Assembly: GCF_014641595.1 (NCBI RefSeq) | Contig: NZ_BMIA01000005.1 | Location: forward strand, 248,001-312,000 | Direction of reading: 5' to 3' | From: Dyadobacter endophyticus | Lineage (GTDB): Bacteria > Bacteroidota > Bacteroidia > Cytophagales > Spirosomataceae | DNA length: 64,000 bases | In this document: in pieces, positions 26,898 to 34,869 of the stretch | Numbering within the stretch: the stretch's first letter is position 1 | How the letters are laid out: every line of letters starts with the position of its first letter | Notes under the pieces: model-generated | Told to the model about the DNA's origin: nothing | Seen by the model: the letters and a program-made list of their open reading frames with translations, nothing else | The model's database searches: none | Translations under genes and position numbers: made by a program

Positions 26898-27728
26898 ATG
26901 CCTTTTTACCAATATTTTAACGGTGAAATCGTTCCGCTCGACCAGCCCGTTTTTCAGACAAACGACCTCTCGTTGCTGCGTGGCTATGGCTTATTCGATT
27001 TTTTCAGGACTTATAATGGCATTCCCTTCCGTTGGGAGGATTACTGGCAACGCTTCGAAAATTCCGCGCGGTTGCTGAAACTGCCGCTTCCGGTGACGCG
27101 GGGGGAAACTGAAAAGATCCTGGCGGATTTGCATTCCATGTCGGGTGAGGCGGAAGTAGCATTCCGGTTTGTGCTTACAGGTGGTTATGCCCCGGATGGC
27201 GTGCATGTGGTGCAACCTAATTTGCTGATCCGCACCGAGGCATTGCCGCAAGATAATCCGGCTGGCCGTTTGAAAGGTATTAAAGTGCTTCCTTACGAAT
27301 ATGTTCGCGATTTGCCGGAGGTTAAAACCACAAATTATGTGCATATGGTGCTCATGGCCGACGAACTGAAACGCCAGAATGCGGCCGACCTGCTTTTCCA
27401 CAAAGACGGCGAAGTAAGCGAGCTCACGCGCAGCAACCTGTTTGCATTCCAGGGCGACAAACTCATTACCTCCGACCGGAATATCCTCAACGGCGTTACC
27501 CGCCGCGTGGTCATCGAGCTTGCCCAAGCACACTTCGAGGTAGAAATTCGACCGATAACCTATAAAGAAGTGATTACCGCCGACGAAGTTTTCACGACTA
27601 GTACCACCAAATGGGTCATGCCCGTGGTGCAGATCAGCGACCAGCCTGTCGGAAATGGCCTGGCCGGCAAACGGACTTTACATTTGCAGAAGCAATTTGA
27701 AGAACTGGTAGCCCGCTGGGGCAAATAA
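26898..27728 (+). CDS. Class IV PLP aminotransferase (BCAT / D-amino acid / ADC-lyase fold)
   Basis: A 276-residue pyridoxal-phosphate enzyme of fold type IV. The cofactor lysine is K143 in VKTTNY. The conserved E175-L-T-R-S-N motif binds the pyridine nitrogen and phosphate, and TSTTKWVMPV near residue 234 is the C-terminal phosphate-loop motif. The length is shorter than most branched-chain aminotransferases (about 300-360) and fits D-alanine aminotransferase or aminodeoxychorismate lyase equally well. Specificity is therefore left open. The start is the ATG at 26898, and the gene stands alone with a shared bidirectional terminator. Confidence 0.88.
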   Translation: MPFYQYFNGEIVPLDQPVFQTNDLSLLRGYGLFDFFRTYNGIPFRWEDYWQRFENSARLLKLPLPVTRGETEKILADLHSMSGEAEVAFRFVLTGGYAPDGVHVVQPNLLIRTEALPQDNPAGRLKGIKVLPYEYVRDLPEVKTTNYVHMVLMADELKRQNAADLLFHKDGEVSELTRSNLFAFQGDKLITSDRNILNGVTRRVVIELAQAHFEVEIRPITYKEVITADEVFTTSTTKWVMPVVQISDQPVGNGLAGKRTLHLQKQFEELVARWGK

Positions 27729-27760
27729 AAAAGTGGCGATCCCGACGGGAGCGCCACTTT
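27725..27760. terminator. Bidirectional terminator between convergent genes
   Basis: Stem AAAGTGGCG (27730-27738) / CGCCACTTT (27752-27760). A-rich sequence precedes it, so the minus-strand transcript ends in T7, and T-rich bases follow it on the plus strand. It serves the aminotransferase (+) and the YxxxD lipoprotein (-). Confidence 0.75.
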
Positions 27761-27788
27761 CCAATTACACTCTGCAATAAGCACTTAT

Positions 27789-28643
27789 TTAGTTAGGCGC
27801 ATTCGGTGATTGCAAATTGACGATCGGCCACTTACCTGGCGTAGGAACGCTTACGCCCTTGGTAGCACCTCTGGTCGTTCCGTCCTGACCAAAATAATAA
27901 AGTGGCCAGCCTTTGTAAGTCAGCTGTTTTTTCCCAAACACATCGATCGTGCTGAACAAGGTCTTATCAACTCCTGTGGGCAGCGATTTCAGGTCGGCAG
28001 TGTAAATAGGCCAGGCAGCGTCGTTCGAAAAGTCGGGCTTGGTAAAATTGTTCTTATTGTTTTTGTCGTTGACAAACGCGTACAATGTTCTTCCCTTGCC
28101 ATCGGTGAAGAATTGAGTAGCACCAGTACCTTCGGTGTAGTCCGATTTGTACGATTTTCCATCGTTACCCACGAGCTGGCCGCTGGCAATCATAATGGTG
28201 TAGTCGGTTTTGGCGACGAACCAAACTGTACCTACATTCTCTCCTTTCACATCTCCCGCAACCGCATCGTCTTTGTAATAATAAAGCGGCCAACCTTTGT
28301 AAGTTGTTTGTGACTGGCCACCCGTCGTAATCGTCGCGAAATCGGCCTTATCCAAACCAGCATCGAGTTTGATCGCCGTGAGGTCGCCTGCCGAATAAAT
28401 TGGCCAGTTGACCAGGCATTGTCCCGAGCAAGCCGAAGCACCGGACGCATCCTTTGAAAAATAGTAAAGCGTTCTGCCCTTGCTGTCGGTCAGGATTTTA
28501 CCCAGCGTCGCATTGTCTTTCAATTGAACATCGTTGGTTGGTGTGGGCGTGGGGGTATTGTCGTCATCGTCCGAGCAGGACAAGCTAACGGCCATTAACA
28601 GTCCCAATGCCACCAGCATTTTGGAAGTTGAAAGGATTTTCAT
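27789..28643 (-). CDS. Lipoprotein with COG4315 (Lipoprotein_15) repeats
   Basis: A 284-residue predicted lipoprotein. Signal peptide residues 1-22 end VSLSC, and the mature start CSDDDD matches the acidic surface-export tag reported for Bacteroidetes lipoproteins, so it may face outward. Two tandem units of the Secreted repeat of unknown function follow (about 40-150 and 155-280). Recurring motifs are GRTLYYF/GRTLYAF, NWPIYSAG/AWPIYTAD and TYKGWPLYYY/TYKGWPLYYF. A CSGQC cysteine pair sits in the first unit. Members of this family are often found near electron-transfer or copper genes, but neither occurs here and the role is unknown. Confidence 0.85.
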   Translation of the reverse strand: MKILSTSKMLVALGLLMAVSLSCSDDDDNTPTPTPTNDVQLKDNATLGKILTDSKGRTLYYFSKDASGASACSGQCLVNWPIYSAGDLTAIKLDAGLDKADFATITTGGQSQTTYKGWPLYYYKDDAVAGDVKGENVGTVWFVAKTDYTIMIASGQLVGNDGKSYKSDYTEGTGATQFFTDGKGRTLYAFVNDKNNKNNFTKPDFSNDAAWPIYTADLKSLPTGVDKTLFSTIDVFGKKQLTYKGWPLYYFGQDGTTRGATKGVSVPTPGKWPIVNLQSPNAPN

Positions 28644-28731
28644 CGGATCTAATTGTGATTTGTTAAAGATGAATTGGATACGTCGCGATTACGACCAAAT
28701 CTTTCCGATGGTTGCGTGTATAGATTAAAAC

Positions 28732-28763
28732 AAAAAAAGCATAACCGGTGAAGGTTATGCTTT
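28732..28763 (-). terminator. Rho-independent terminator of thiL
   Basis: An 11-bp perfect stem AAAGCATAACC (28736-28746) / GGTTATGCTTT (28753-28763), followed on the minus strand by a T-run (28738-28732). Confidence 0.8.
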
Positions 28764-28786
28764 GGGGGATTTTGCCGGGGAATAAA

Positions 28787-29809
28787 TCAGGCTGTCCAGC
28801 CCTGCGCTGTGAGCGGCACACGCGAATCGGCTTTGGTATGAAGCTCCACTTCGCCCTGTTTATCTGTGATATAACCGATAAAAGTAATCTTGGGATTGTT
28901 TTTAATCAGCTCGTAGGCTGACTGGGAAACCGTGAAAAGCAATTCATAGTCCTCCCCTCCGTTCAATGCCGCCGTGGCCGCACCGATATTCAGCTCCGAC
29001 GCCGCGAGGTAAGTCTGCTCGTCAATCGGCAGGCGTTCTTCAAAAATCACCGCGCCCACGCCCGATTGCGCACATATATGCAGAAGGTCGGAGGCTAGGC
29101 CATCCGAGAGGTCGATCATTGAAGTCGGAACGACTCCGGCTTCGTCTAGTTCGAAAACCACGTCCATTCTTGCTTCCGGGCGCAATTGGCGCTGGATTAC
29201 ATAATCTTTTCCGTCCAGCTCCGGCTGCATATTGGGGTTCGCCAGGAATACCTGCTTCTCCCTTTCGAGCAACTGCAGGCCCATGTAAGCACCTCCGAGG
29301 TCACCCGTCACGCAGAGCAGGTCATTGGGTTTGGCCGTATTCCGGTATGCGATCTTGTCTTTTTTAACCTTACCAAAAACGCTTACGGAAATAATGAGCC
29401 CGGACCGTGACGAGGTCGTGTCACCGCCCACCAGGTCCACATTAAAGTCCTTGCAAGCTACTTTTATTCCTTCATACAGCTCGTCGACCGCCTCAACCGA
29501 AAACCGGTTGCTCAATGCAATACTGACCGTTACCTGCCGGGGAATTCCGTTCATCGCAGCAATGTCGGCGATATTAGCCGACACGGCTTTGTAACCAAGA
29601 TGTTTAAGCGGAAAAAATGTGAGATCAAAATGGACTCCTTCCAGCATCATATCGGTGGTCAGCAAGCCGAACTCTTCTCCTGCGTCGATTACCGCCGCAT
29701 CGTCACCTATCCCTCTCACAGTGTCGGGGAGCGATGTCTGAATGCCTTTATTTATTCTTTGGATCAGCCCGAATTCACCCAGGCTGCTTATTTCAGTTCT
29801 TGTTTCCAT
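28787..29809 (-). CDS. thiL: Thiamine-monophosphate kinase
   Basis: Phosphorylates thiamine monophosphate to thiamine diphosphate with ATP, the last step of vitamin B1 cofactor synthesis. The 340-residue length fits the family. Family motifs: the N-terminal GEFGLIQRI, the metal and ATP-binding IGDDAAVID, TTDMMLEGVHFDL, NIADIAAMNG, VGGDTTSS, CVTGDLGGAYMGL and DLSDGLASDL with the GGEDYELLF signature near residue 280. No thi riboswitch or other thiamine gene is adjacent. It is a single-gene unit with a terminator. Confidence 0.95.
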   Translation of the reverse strand: METRTEISSLGEFGLIQRINKGIQTSLPDTVRGIGDDAAVIDAGEEFGLLTTDMMLEGVHFDLTFFPLKHLGYKAVSANIADIAAMNGIPRQVTVSIALSNRFSVEAVDELYEGIKVACKDFNVDLVGGDTTSSRSGLIISVSVFGKVKKDKIAYRNTAKPNDLLCVTGDLGGAYMGLQLLEREKQVFLANPNMQPELDGKDYVIQRQLRPEARMDVVFELDEAGVVPTSMIDLSDGLASDLLHICAQSGVGAVIFEERLPIDEQTYLAASELNIGAATAALNGGEDYELLFTVSQSAYELIKNNPKITFIGYITDKQGEVELHTKADSRVPLTAQGWTA

Positions 29810-29820
29810 CCCGCAAAATT

Positions 29821-29863
29821 AAATAAAAAAGCGAAGCCATTCCCTCGGTGGGAATGGCTTCGC
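29821..29863 (-). terminator. Rho-independent terminator of the small lipoprotein gene
   Basis: A 14-bp perfect stem GCGAAGCCATTCCC (29831-29844) / GGGAATGGCTTCGC (29850-29863), followed on the minus strand by TTTTTTATTT. Confidence 0.85.
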
Positions 29864-29890
29864 CCTGGTTATGTTCAATCAACGTTCCGC

Positions 29891-30346
29891 TTACGGGTTA
29901 GTCAATGTATACTCATTAATAGTACCCCCTGTTTTCGGACTTGCCGTAAGGCGTGTAAGCACCAGTTTCGCATCGTCGATCGAGTTGATCGTGAATTCCA
30001 GCTTCCCTCCCGAACCGGTTGGCGCAGGGGTCAGGTTGGTCAGAACCAGCTTTGTATCGCTTTCCAAATCCCAGTTTCCTGTGAATGTTTTCGCATCCAC
30101 GTCAATCAGGCTCACTGTTTTAGTACCACCGCTGTTGGTAAGCGTCAGGCGGAAACCTGAATAGGCAGCTTCGATATTGCCTGAGCCGCCTCGGGTGTAA
30201 ACCACCGTTGCGCCGTGCTTCACAGATTCTGCTGTCCATGCCTTTGCGATTCTTTCAGATACAGGTGCAACTTTCTTTTTGCAACCAGCAACTACCAGTC
30301 CCAAAATCATGATTGAACACCATAGAAGAGCGTAACTTTTTCTCAT
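29891..30346 (-). CDS. Small lipoprotein of unknown function
   Basis: A 151-residue predicted lipoprotein. The lipobox is LVVAGC with the lipidated Cys22 followed by KKK. The mature part is beta-strand rich (FRLTLTNSGGTKTVSLIDV, KLEFTINSIDDAKLVLTRL) with repeated TxxGSGG/TGGT turns. It resembles the general lipocalin-like or DUF-type small lipoproteins common in Bacteroidetes, but I do not recognise a named family. It is monocistronic and divergent from the cytochrome b5-like gene. Confidence 0.75.
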   Translation of the reverse strand: MRKSYALLWCSIMILGLVVAGCKKKVAPVSERIAKAWTAESVKHGATVVYTRGGSGNIEAAYSGFRLTLTNSGGTKTVSLIDVDAKTFTGNWDLESDTKLVLTNLTPAPTGSGGKLEFTINSIDDAKLVLTRLTASPKTGGTINEYTLTNP

Positions 30347-30485
30347 ATTTTATTTTTCGTAAATGTCTTTTCAAAACGCCAAGTTCTTACTTTTTAGTCT
30401 TATAATCAAAATATTCATGGCAGATCGTTTCTTAATTTTCCTGCGGATTACCCTTATCGCTAAATTGCGCGCCAAATTCAAACCA

Positions 30486-30722
30486 ATGAAAGTATATACC
30501 AGGGCACAACTGGCGCTTCGTAACGGGCAGGACCGGGAGGAAATATGGTGTGCATATAAAGGAGTGATTTACGACGTGACCTCGTCGCGCCTTTGGCGCA
30601 ATGGCCATCATTACGAGCACTGGGCCGGACAGGACCTCACCAAAGAGCTCGGCGACGCCCCACATACCGAACGCGTTTTCGAGCGTTTCAATGTCATCGG
30701 CAAGCTGCAACTACCCGAATAA
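30486..30722 (+). CDS. Cytochrome b5-like heme-binding domain protein
   Basis: A 78-residue stand-alone cytochrome b5-like domain. The start motif YTRAQLALRNG and core WCAYKGVIYDVTSSRLW match the fold. Candidate heme-ligand histidines lie in the GHHYEHWAGQDLT and APHTERVF regions, the positions usual for b5 axial ligands. The open frame continues upstream to 30363 with a hydrophobic stretch, but the ATG at 30486 fits the domain boundary. With no signal peptide from that start, a cytoplasmic protein is expected. Redox partner unknown. The next gene begins 18 nt after its stop. Confidence 0.8.
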   Translation: MKVYTRAQLALRNGQDREEIWCAYKGVIYDVTSSRLWRNGHHYEHWAGQDLTKELGDAPHTERVFERFNVIGKLQLPE

Positions 30723-30740
30723 TCAACCGAACGATTCTTC

Positions 30741-31631
30741 ATGTATTTCAAAAATATCCTGATCGCCGACAGCGGTTCCACGAAAACAGACTGGGCATAT
30801 ATCGATTCACGGTCCGACGCTCGGAAAACCGGCAAACACGAGTTGGTTCAGTCGGCGGGCATTAACCCGTTTTACCAGACAGCGGAAGAGATAGCCCCTG
30901 TTTTACAAGGCCAGGTTGCCCGGGGCATTGGCAGCGACGTTCAGGAAATCCACTTCTACGGAGCGGGATGCGCCGACGAAAAATCGAGCATGCCCGTTAC
31001 CAATGCACTGAAACAATGCTTTCCTTCGGCCAATGTCGTAGAAGTGGCTTCGGATATGCTCGGGGCCGCACGCGGGTTGTGCGGGCACGAGCCTGGGCTT
31101 GCGTGCATATTAGGCACGGGCGCGAACAATGCCTTTTTCGATGGCGACCGCATTACGCATTCAATCGGCTCGCTGGGTTTCTGGCTGGGCGATGAGGGAA
31201 GCGGCTCCTATCTGGGCAAAACGTTGGTTGTCCATTACCTGCAAAACGAGCTACCGGAGGACCTGCAAGCACTTTTCATTGCGCAATATCCCAGCCTCGA
31301 CCGCCTTACCGTGCTTGATCATGCCTATAAAAAGCCTTATCCAAACCGGTATTTTGCTTCGTATTCCAAATTCATCGCAGAAAATCGTACCCACGAATTC
31401 ATGCAGACGCTGCTAGGCAATGCATTCGGGTTATTTGTGAAAAAATATGTTTTGAAACATGCCAATGCCGACCATTACCCGGTCCATTTTACCGGATCGA
31501 TTGCCTATTATTACCAGGATATCCTTCGCGGGGTGCTCGAAAGCAATGGGTTACAAGCAGGACGGATACTGAAATCGCCGTTGGAAGGATTGATCGGTTA
31601 CCACCTGGCCGATCCGAAGTCTAAAAGTTAA
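30741..31631 (+). CDS. BadF/BadG/BcrA/BcrD-type ATPase, N-acetylglucosamine kinase-like
   Basis: A 296-residue member of the ASKHA (actin/hexokinase) superfamily. The phosphate-1 loop is ADSGSTKTDWAYID near the N-terminus. ILGTGANNAFFDG is the phosphate-2 motif, and FWLGDEGSGSYLGK is the family GDEGSG signature of N-acetylglucosamine kinases. HFTGSIAYYYQDIL is the adenosine-binding motif. It most likely phosphorylates an amino sugar recovered from cell-wall or chitin turnover. It closely follows the b5-like gene and is followed by a terminator. Confidence 0.88.
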   Translation: MYFKNILIADSGSTKTDWAYIDSRSDARKTGKHELVQSAGINPFYQTAEEIAPVLQGQVARGIGSDVQEIHFYGAGCADEKSSMPVTNALKQCFPSANVVEVASDMLGAARGLCGHEPGLACILGTGANNAFFDGDRITHSIGSLGFWLGDEGSGSYLGKTLVVHYLQNELPEDLQALFIAQYPSLDRLTVLDHAYKKPYPNRYFASYSKFIAENRTHEFMQTLLGNAFGLFVKKYVLKHANADHYPVHFTGSIAYYYQDILRGVLESNGLQAGRILKSPLEGLIGYHLADPKSKS

Positions 31632-31640
31632 TGAAATGTT

Positions 31641-31683
31641 AAACAGCCCCCGGCCGGTCATGTTACGGCCGCCACGGCTGTTT
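31641..31683 (+). terminator. Hairpin terminator after the sugar-kinase gene
   Basis: Outer stem AAACAGCC (31641-31648) / GGCTGTTT (31676-31683) with an inner GGCCG/CGGCC stem (31652-31656 / 31666-31670). The T-tract is short. Confidence 0.6.
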
Positions 31684-31728
31684 AATTGAACGAATGGCTG
31701 TATATTTATTGGTCATTTCGAGTTAGTT

Positions 31729-32979
31729 ATGTCAAGACGTACCATTCAGTCCCTCACGGTTTTTTCCGCATTGCTCATTATCGGCGTCGTTATCACGCAG
31801 ATTTACTGGGTAAAGCAGGCCCTTGACCTCAGGCACCGGCAGTTCAATCAGAATGCCCACATTGCATTGCAGGACGTTGCCGGAAAACTGGCCAACGTCT
31901 GCGGCGTAATGCAAACCACGAATCCCGTAGAGCAATTGTCGCCGGAATACTTTCTGGTGAATACCAATGCAACCACCCAGCCCGAAATCCTGGAACATTT
32001 TATCAAGGATAGTTTTCAAAAACATAACCTGATCACGAATTTCGAGATCGGCATTTACGATTGTACCACCAACCGGATCCGCTACGGAATGTCGCTGAGC
32101 ACTAAGAACAGCGAAAAGATTCCCACTAAAACGACCAACTGGATTAAAACCGATAAATACCCTTATTACTTCGGCGTACGCTTTCCCGAGCAGGAAACCT
32201 ATTTTGCGGGGAGCATTAGCGGGGCTATCTGGTCCTCGGCGCTGGTACTGGTGGCGGTTTCGTTCTTCGCCTATGCATTGTTTGTGATTTTAAGACAAAA
32301 ACAGCTTTCCGAAGTGCAGCGGGATTTTGTCAATAATATGACCCACGAGCTGCAAACGCCTATTTCGACCATCCGCATTGCCGCCGACGTGCTCAATTCC
32401 GAAAATATCGTGGCCCAACCGGCACGCCACAAACGCTACGTGCAGATCGTCCAGGACGAAATCCTCCGCTTGCAGGGGCAGGTGGAGATGGTACTTTCTA
32501 TGGCCAAAGCCGAGCGCGATGCATTGCACTTGCAAAAAGAACGGCTCGACGCCCGGCAGATGATTGAATCCATTTTGCTTCCGTATGAAGAAAAAGTGCG
32601 TTTTCAGGCCAATGCAACCAGCAGTATGATCGACGCCGACCCTTTTCACCTCCGTTGCCTGCTCAGCAACCTCGTCGATAATGCGCTGAAATATTCGGAC
32701 GATGTACCGGACGTGGTCGTCGAAACATACAATAAAGGCAATACCCTCGTTATAGCAGTCCGCGACCAGGGTATCGGCATCGCACCCGAGTACCAGAAGA
32801 AGGTTTTCAACCAGTTTTTCCGCATTCCCTACGGCGATGTGCATAACGTGAAAGGCTTCGGGATCGGGCTGAGCTATGTGAAGCAGATCGTCCGGGCACA
32901 CCACTGGCACCTTGCGCTGGAAAGCGTCCTGGGCAAAGGCAGTACATTTAAAATCACTATTCCGCAGAAACACGCTTGA
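31729..32979 (+). CDS. Sensor histidine kinase
   Basis: A 416-residue membrane sensor kinase. Transmembrane helix 1 is at about 9-28 and helix 2 at about 165-188. The roughly 130-residue periplasmic domain between them has no recognised fold. The HisKA dimerisation domain holds the phosphorylated H206 in NNMTHELQTPIST. The HATPase domain shows the N-box LLSNLVDNALKYS, the G1-box RDQGIGIAPEYQKKVFNQFF and the G2-box GFGIGLSYVKQIV. Its stop overlaps the ATG of the response regulator (ATGA), so the two are translationally coupled as one two-component system. The signal sensed is unknown. Confidence 0.94.
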   Translation: MSRRTIQSLTVFSALLIIGVVITQIYWVKQALDLRHRQFNQNAHIALQDVAGKLANVCGVMQTTNPVEQLSPEYFLVNTNATTQPEILEHFIKDSFQKHNLITNFEIGIYDCTTNRIRYGMSLSTKNSEKIPTKTTNWIKTDKYPYYFGVRFPEQETYFAGSISGAIWSSALVLVAVSFFAYALFVILRQKQLSEVQRDFVNNMTHELQTPISTIRIAADVLNSENIVAQPARHKRYVQIVQDEILRLQGQVEMVLSMAKAERDALHLQKERLDARQMIESILLPYEEKVRFQANATSSMIDADPFHLRCLLSNLVDNALKYSDDVPDVVVETYNKGNTLVIAVRDQGIGIAPEYQKKVFNQFFRIPYGDVHNVKGFGIGLSYVKQIVRAHHWHLALESVLGKGSTFKITIPQKHA

Positions 32980-33665
32980 TGAAAAAGAGAATCCTGTACG
33001 TCGAAGACGACCCCAATCTTGCATTTGCTACCAAGGATAACCTCGAAGAATACGATTACGAAGTCGTTCATGCCACGGATGGAGCCGAAGCGCTCGAATT
33101 TTTCGGTAAGGAGCATTTCGATATTTGCGTGCTCGACATTATGCTTCCCAAAATGGACGGCTTCACATTAGCCGAAAAAATCCGCAACTCCGACAGCCAG
33201 GTCCCCATTCTCTTTCTATCGGCCCGCTCTATGCAGGAGGATAAGATCAAAGGCCTCAAACTCGGCGCCGACGATTACATCACCAAGCCGTTCAGCATTG
33301 AAGAGCTTAAATTGCGTATCGACGTTTTTCTCCGCCGAAGCAAAGCGGATTCAATATTGGTTGTGAAACCAGGCAGCAAGCAGATCGGAAAATATTTATT
33401 CGATTTTCAAAAACTGACATTAACCCTCGAAGGGAAATCTCAAAGCCTCACATTTCGCGAAGCCGAAGTGTTGAAATTTATGGCCGAACGCACCGATCAG
33501 GTGATTCGCCGCGACGAGCTTTTGAAGGCTATCTGGGGCGACGACGACTATTTTATGGGCCGCAGCCTCGATGTTTTCATTTCAAGATTACGGAAATACC
33601 TCTCGGGCGATCCCGATATCCGCATTGACAATGTACACGGCGTCGGGTTCCGGATGCGATGGTAA
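32979..33665 (+). CDS. OmpR/PhoB-family response regulator
   Basis: A 228-residue transcription regulator and partner of the preceding kinase. The receiver domain (1-120) has the acidic pair D10-D11, phospho-acceptor D53 in VLDIMLPKMDGF, and the conserved lysine in DDYITKPF. The C-terminal winged helix (about 130-228) shows LTFREAEVLKFMAER, DELLKAIWGDDDYFMGRSLDVFISRLRKYL and NVHGVGFRMRW. A TTG at 32976 opens the frame, but the ATG at 32979 overlapping the kinase stop is the natural start. Confidence 0.95.
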   Translation: MKKRILYVEDDPNLAFATKDNLEEYDYEVVHATDGAEALEFFGKEHFDICVLDIMLPKMDGFTLAEKIRNSDSQVPILFLSARSMQEDKIKGLKLGADDYITKPFSIEELKLRIDVFLRRSKADSILVVKPGSKQIGKYLFDFQKLTLTLEGKSQSLTFREAEVLKFMAERTDQVIRRDELLKAIWGDDDYFMGRSLDVFISRLRKYLSGDPDIRIDNVHGVGFRMRW

Positions 33666-33701
33666 AATGCAGTTTTTTTTGAAAATTTGTTTTGCCGTTA
33701 C

Positions 33702-33732
33702 TTGCTCAACAAAAATTAATTACGCATCTTTG
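33702..33732 (+). promoter_or_regulatory. Bacteroidetes-type promoter of rpmB
   Basis: TTG (33702-33704), 20 nt, CATCTTTG (33725-33732, 7/8 to TAnnTTTG). An A/T-rich tract precedes it at 33671-33691. It gives a leader of about 20 nt. Confidence 0.7.
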
Positions 33733-33759
33733 CACCCTCATTTGGAAAAATTGTAAGTC

Positions 33760-33999
33760 ATGGCTAAGGTTTGTCAAATAACAGGTAAAAGAACTCGCGT
33801 CGGAAATAACGTTTCTCACGCTAACAATAAAACAAAACGTAAATTCTTCCCGAATTTGCAAAAGAAACGTTTCTTCCTTCCTTCATCAGGAGAATGGGTT
33901 ACGTTGAAAGTAGCAGCTTCTGCTCTTCGTACCATCAACAAGAACGGTATCGAAGCAACTATACAAAAAGCATACGACAAAGGAACACTTACGTTCTAA
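33760..33999 (+). CDS. rpmB: 50S ribosomal protein L28
   Basis: A 79-residue ribosomal protein of the large subunit. Typical start MAKVCQITGKRTRVGNNVSHA, basic middle KTKRKFFPNLQKKRFFLP, and length as expected for Bacteroidetes L28. In many members of the phylum rpmB is followed directly by rpmG (L33), a small DUF4295 gene and ftsY. Here a terminator and then folK follow, so the usual cluster is absent at this site. Confidence 0.95.
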   Translation: MAKVCQITGKRTRVGNNVSHANNKTKRKFFPNLQKKRFFLPSSGEWVTLKVAASALRTINKNGIEATIQKAYDKGTLTF

Positions 34000-34022
34000 A
34001 AGGAATTTTACGAATTTATTGG

Positions 34023-34058
34023 AAAAGGACTTTCCTCCGATCGGGAAGTCCTTTTTTT
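34023..34058 (+). terminator. Rho-independent terminator of rpmB
   Basis: Stem AAAAGGACTT(T)CC (34023-34035) / GGAAGTCCTTTT (34044-34055) with a single bulge, ending in a T7 run. Confidence 0.75.
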
Positions 34059-34089
34059 CGTGGATTGTGTATTCCAAACGTGTTTCGTT

Positions 34090-34581
34090 ATGGCAGCAAC
34101 CGGCCAGGTCTTTCTGTTACTAGGCTCCAATCTGGGCGATCGCCCGCAGGTGCTCGCAGCCGCACGCGAGGCGATCGGCAAGCAGGCAGGGAGCATTGCA
34201 GGCCAATCCGCGATTTACGAAACTGCCCCCTGGGGCATTACCGACCAGCCTGCTTTCCTGAACCAGGTTATTGAAATCTCCACCTCCCTCCTGCCTGAGG
34301 ATTTGCTCAGGATCATTCTCAACATCGAGCACGACCTCGGGCGCGTGCGCTACGAGCGCTGGGGCGCGCGGGTGATCGACATCGATATTTTGTATTTCGG
34401 GCAAACCGTCTTGGACAGCGCCCGCCTTACATTACCGCACCCACGCATTCAGGATCGCCGTTTTGTACTTGCACCATTAGCAGAGATCGCGCCCGCTTTC
34501 CTCCACCCACTTTTACAAAAAACCTCCTCACAACTTCTGGAAGAATGCCCCGACACCTCCGCCGTGTCAAAAATACCTTGA
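34090..34581 (+). CDS. folK: 2-amino-4-hydroxy-6-hydroxymethyldihydropteridine pyrophosphokinase
   Basis: Transfers pyrophosphate from ATP to 6-hydroxymethyl-dihydropterin in folate synthesis. The 163 residues carry the HPPK signatures: LLLGSNLGDR, YETAPWGITDQPAFLNQVIE, ERWGARVIDIDILYFG (the paired aspartates bind magnesium) and LTLPHPRIQDRRFVLAPLAEIAP. The open frame starts earlier at 34060, within the rpmB terminator region. The ATG at 34090 (MAATGQVFLLLGSN) is preferred on family alignment. Confidence 0.94.
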   Translation: MAATGQVFLLLGSNLGDRPQVLAAAREAIGKQAGSIAGQSAIYETAPWGITDQPAFLNQVIEISTSLLPEDLLRIILNIEHDLGRVRYERWGARVIDIDILYFGQTVLDSARLTLPHPRIQDRRFVLAPLAEIAPAFLHPLLQKTSSQLLEECPDTSAVSKIP

Positions 34582-34869
34582 AAAAATGCTATTACTACAT
34601 TAACAGCTTCATTTCGGGCATCGAGCCATTTATTCCAGTTTTTTACCAGTTCATCATTTTTTGCTGTCATTTTAGGCTGATTAACACGTGCTTTGCTGGC
34701 CTTTGTAACTATTGCTGAAATATTTTTTCTCAATACGCAGGGGGTATATCCACATTGAGTTGTCACGGAGAAAAGGAAAAATTCAATTTAATCGTCTGCA
34801 TTAAAAACGGCTATTTCCTTTTTGCCAGCAACAGAATAAACCAGTTTTTAGTAACTACCATAAAAGTCC

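Noticed and set aside
28644..28786. A thiamine (THI-box) riboswitch near thiL
   Set aside because: Neither flank of thiL shows the conserved CUGAGA or related helices; only a simple terminator is present.
34449..34766. A 105-residue minus-strand frame between folK and the TonB receptor gene, with a plausible segment around DELVKNWNKWLDARNEAV
   Set aside because: About 130 nt overlap the well-supported folK 3' end, no promoter or family resemblance was seen, and the overlapping part reads as low-complexity shadow. It could be a decayed gene remnant but is not supported.
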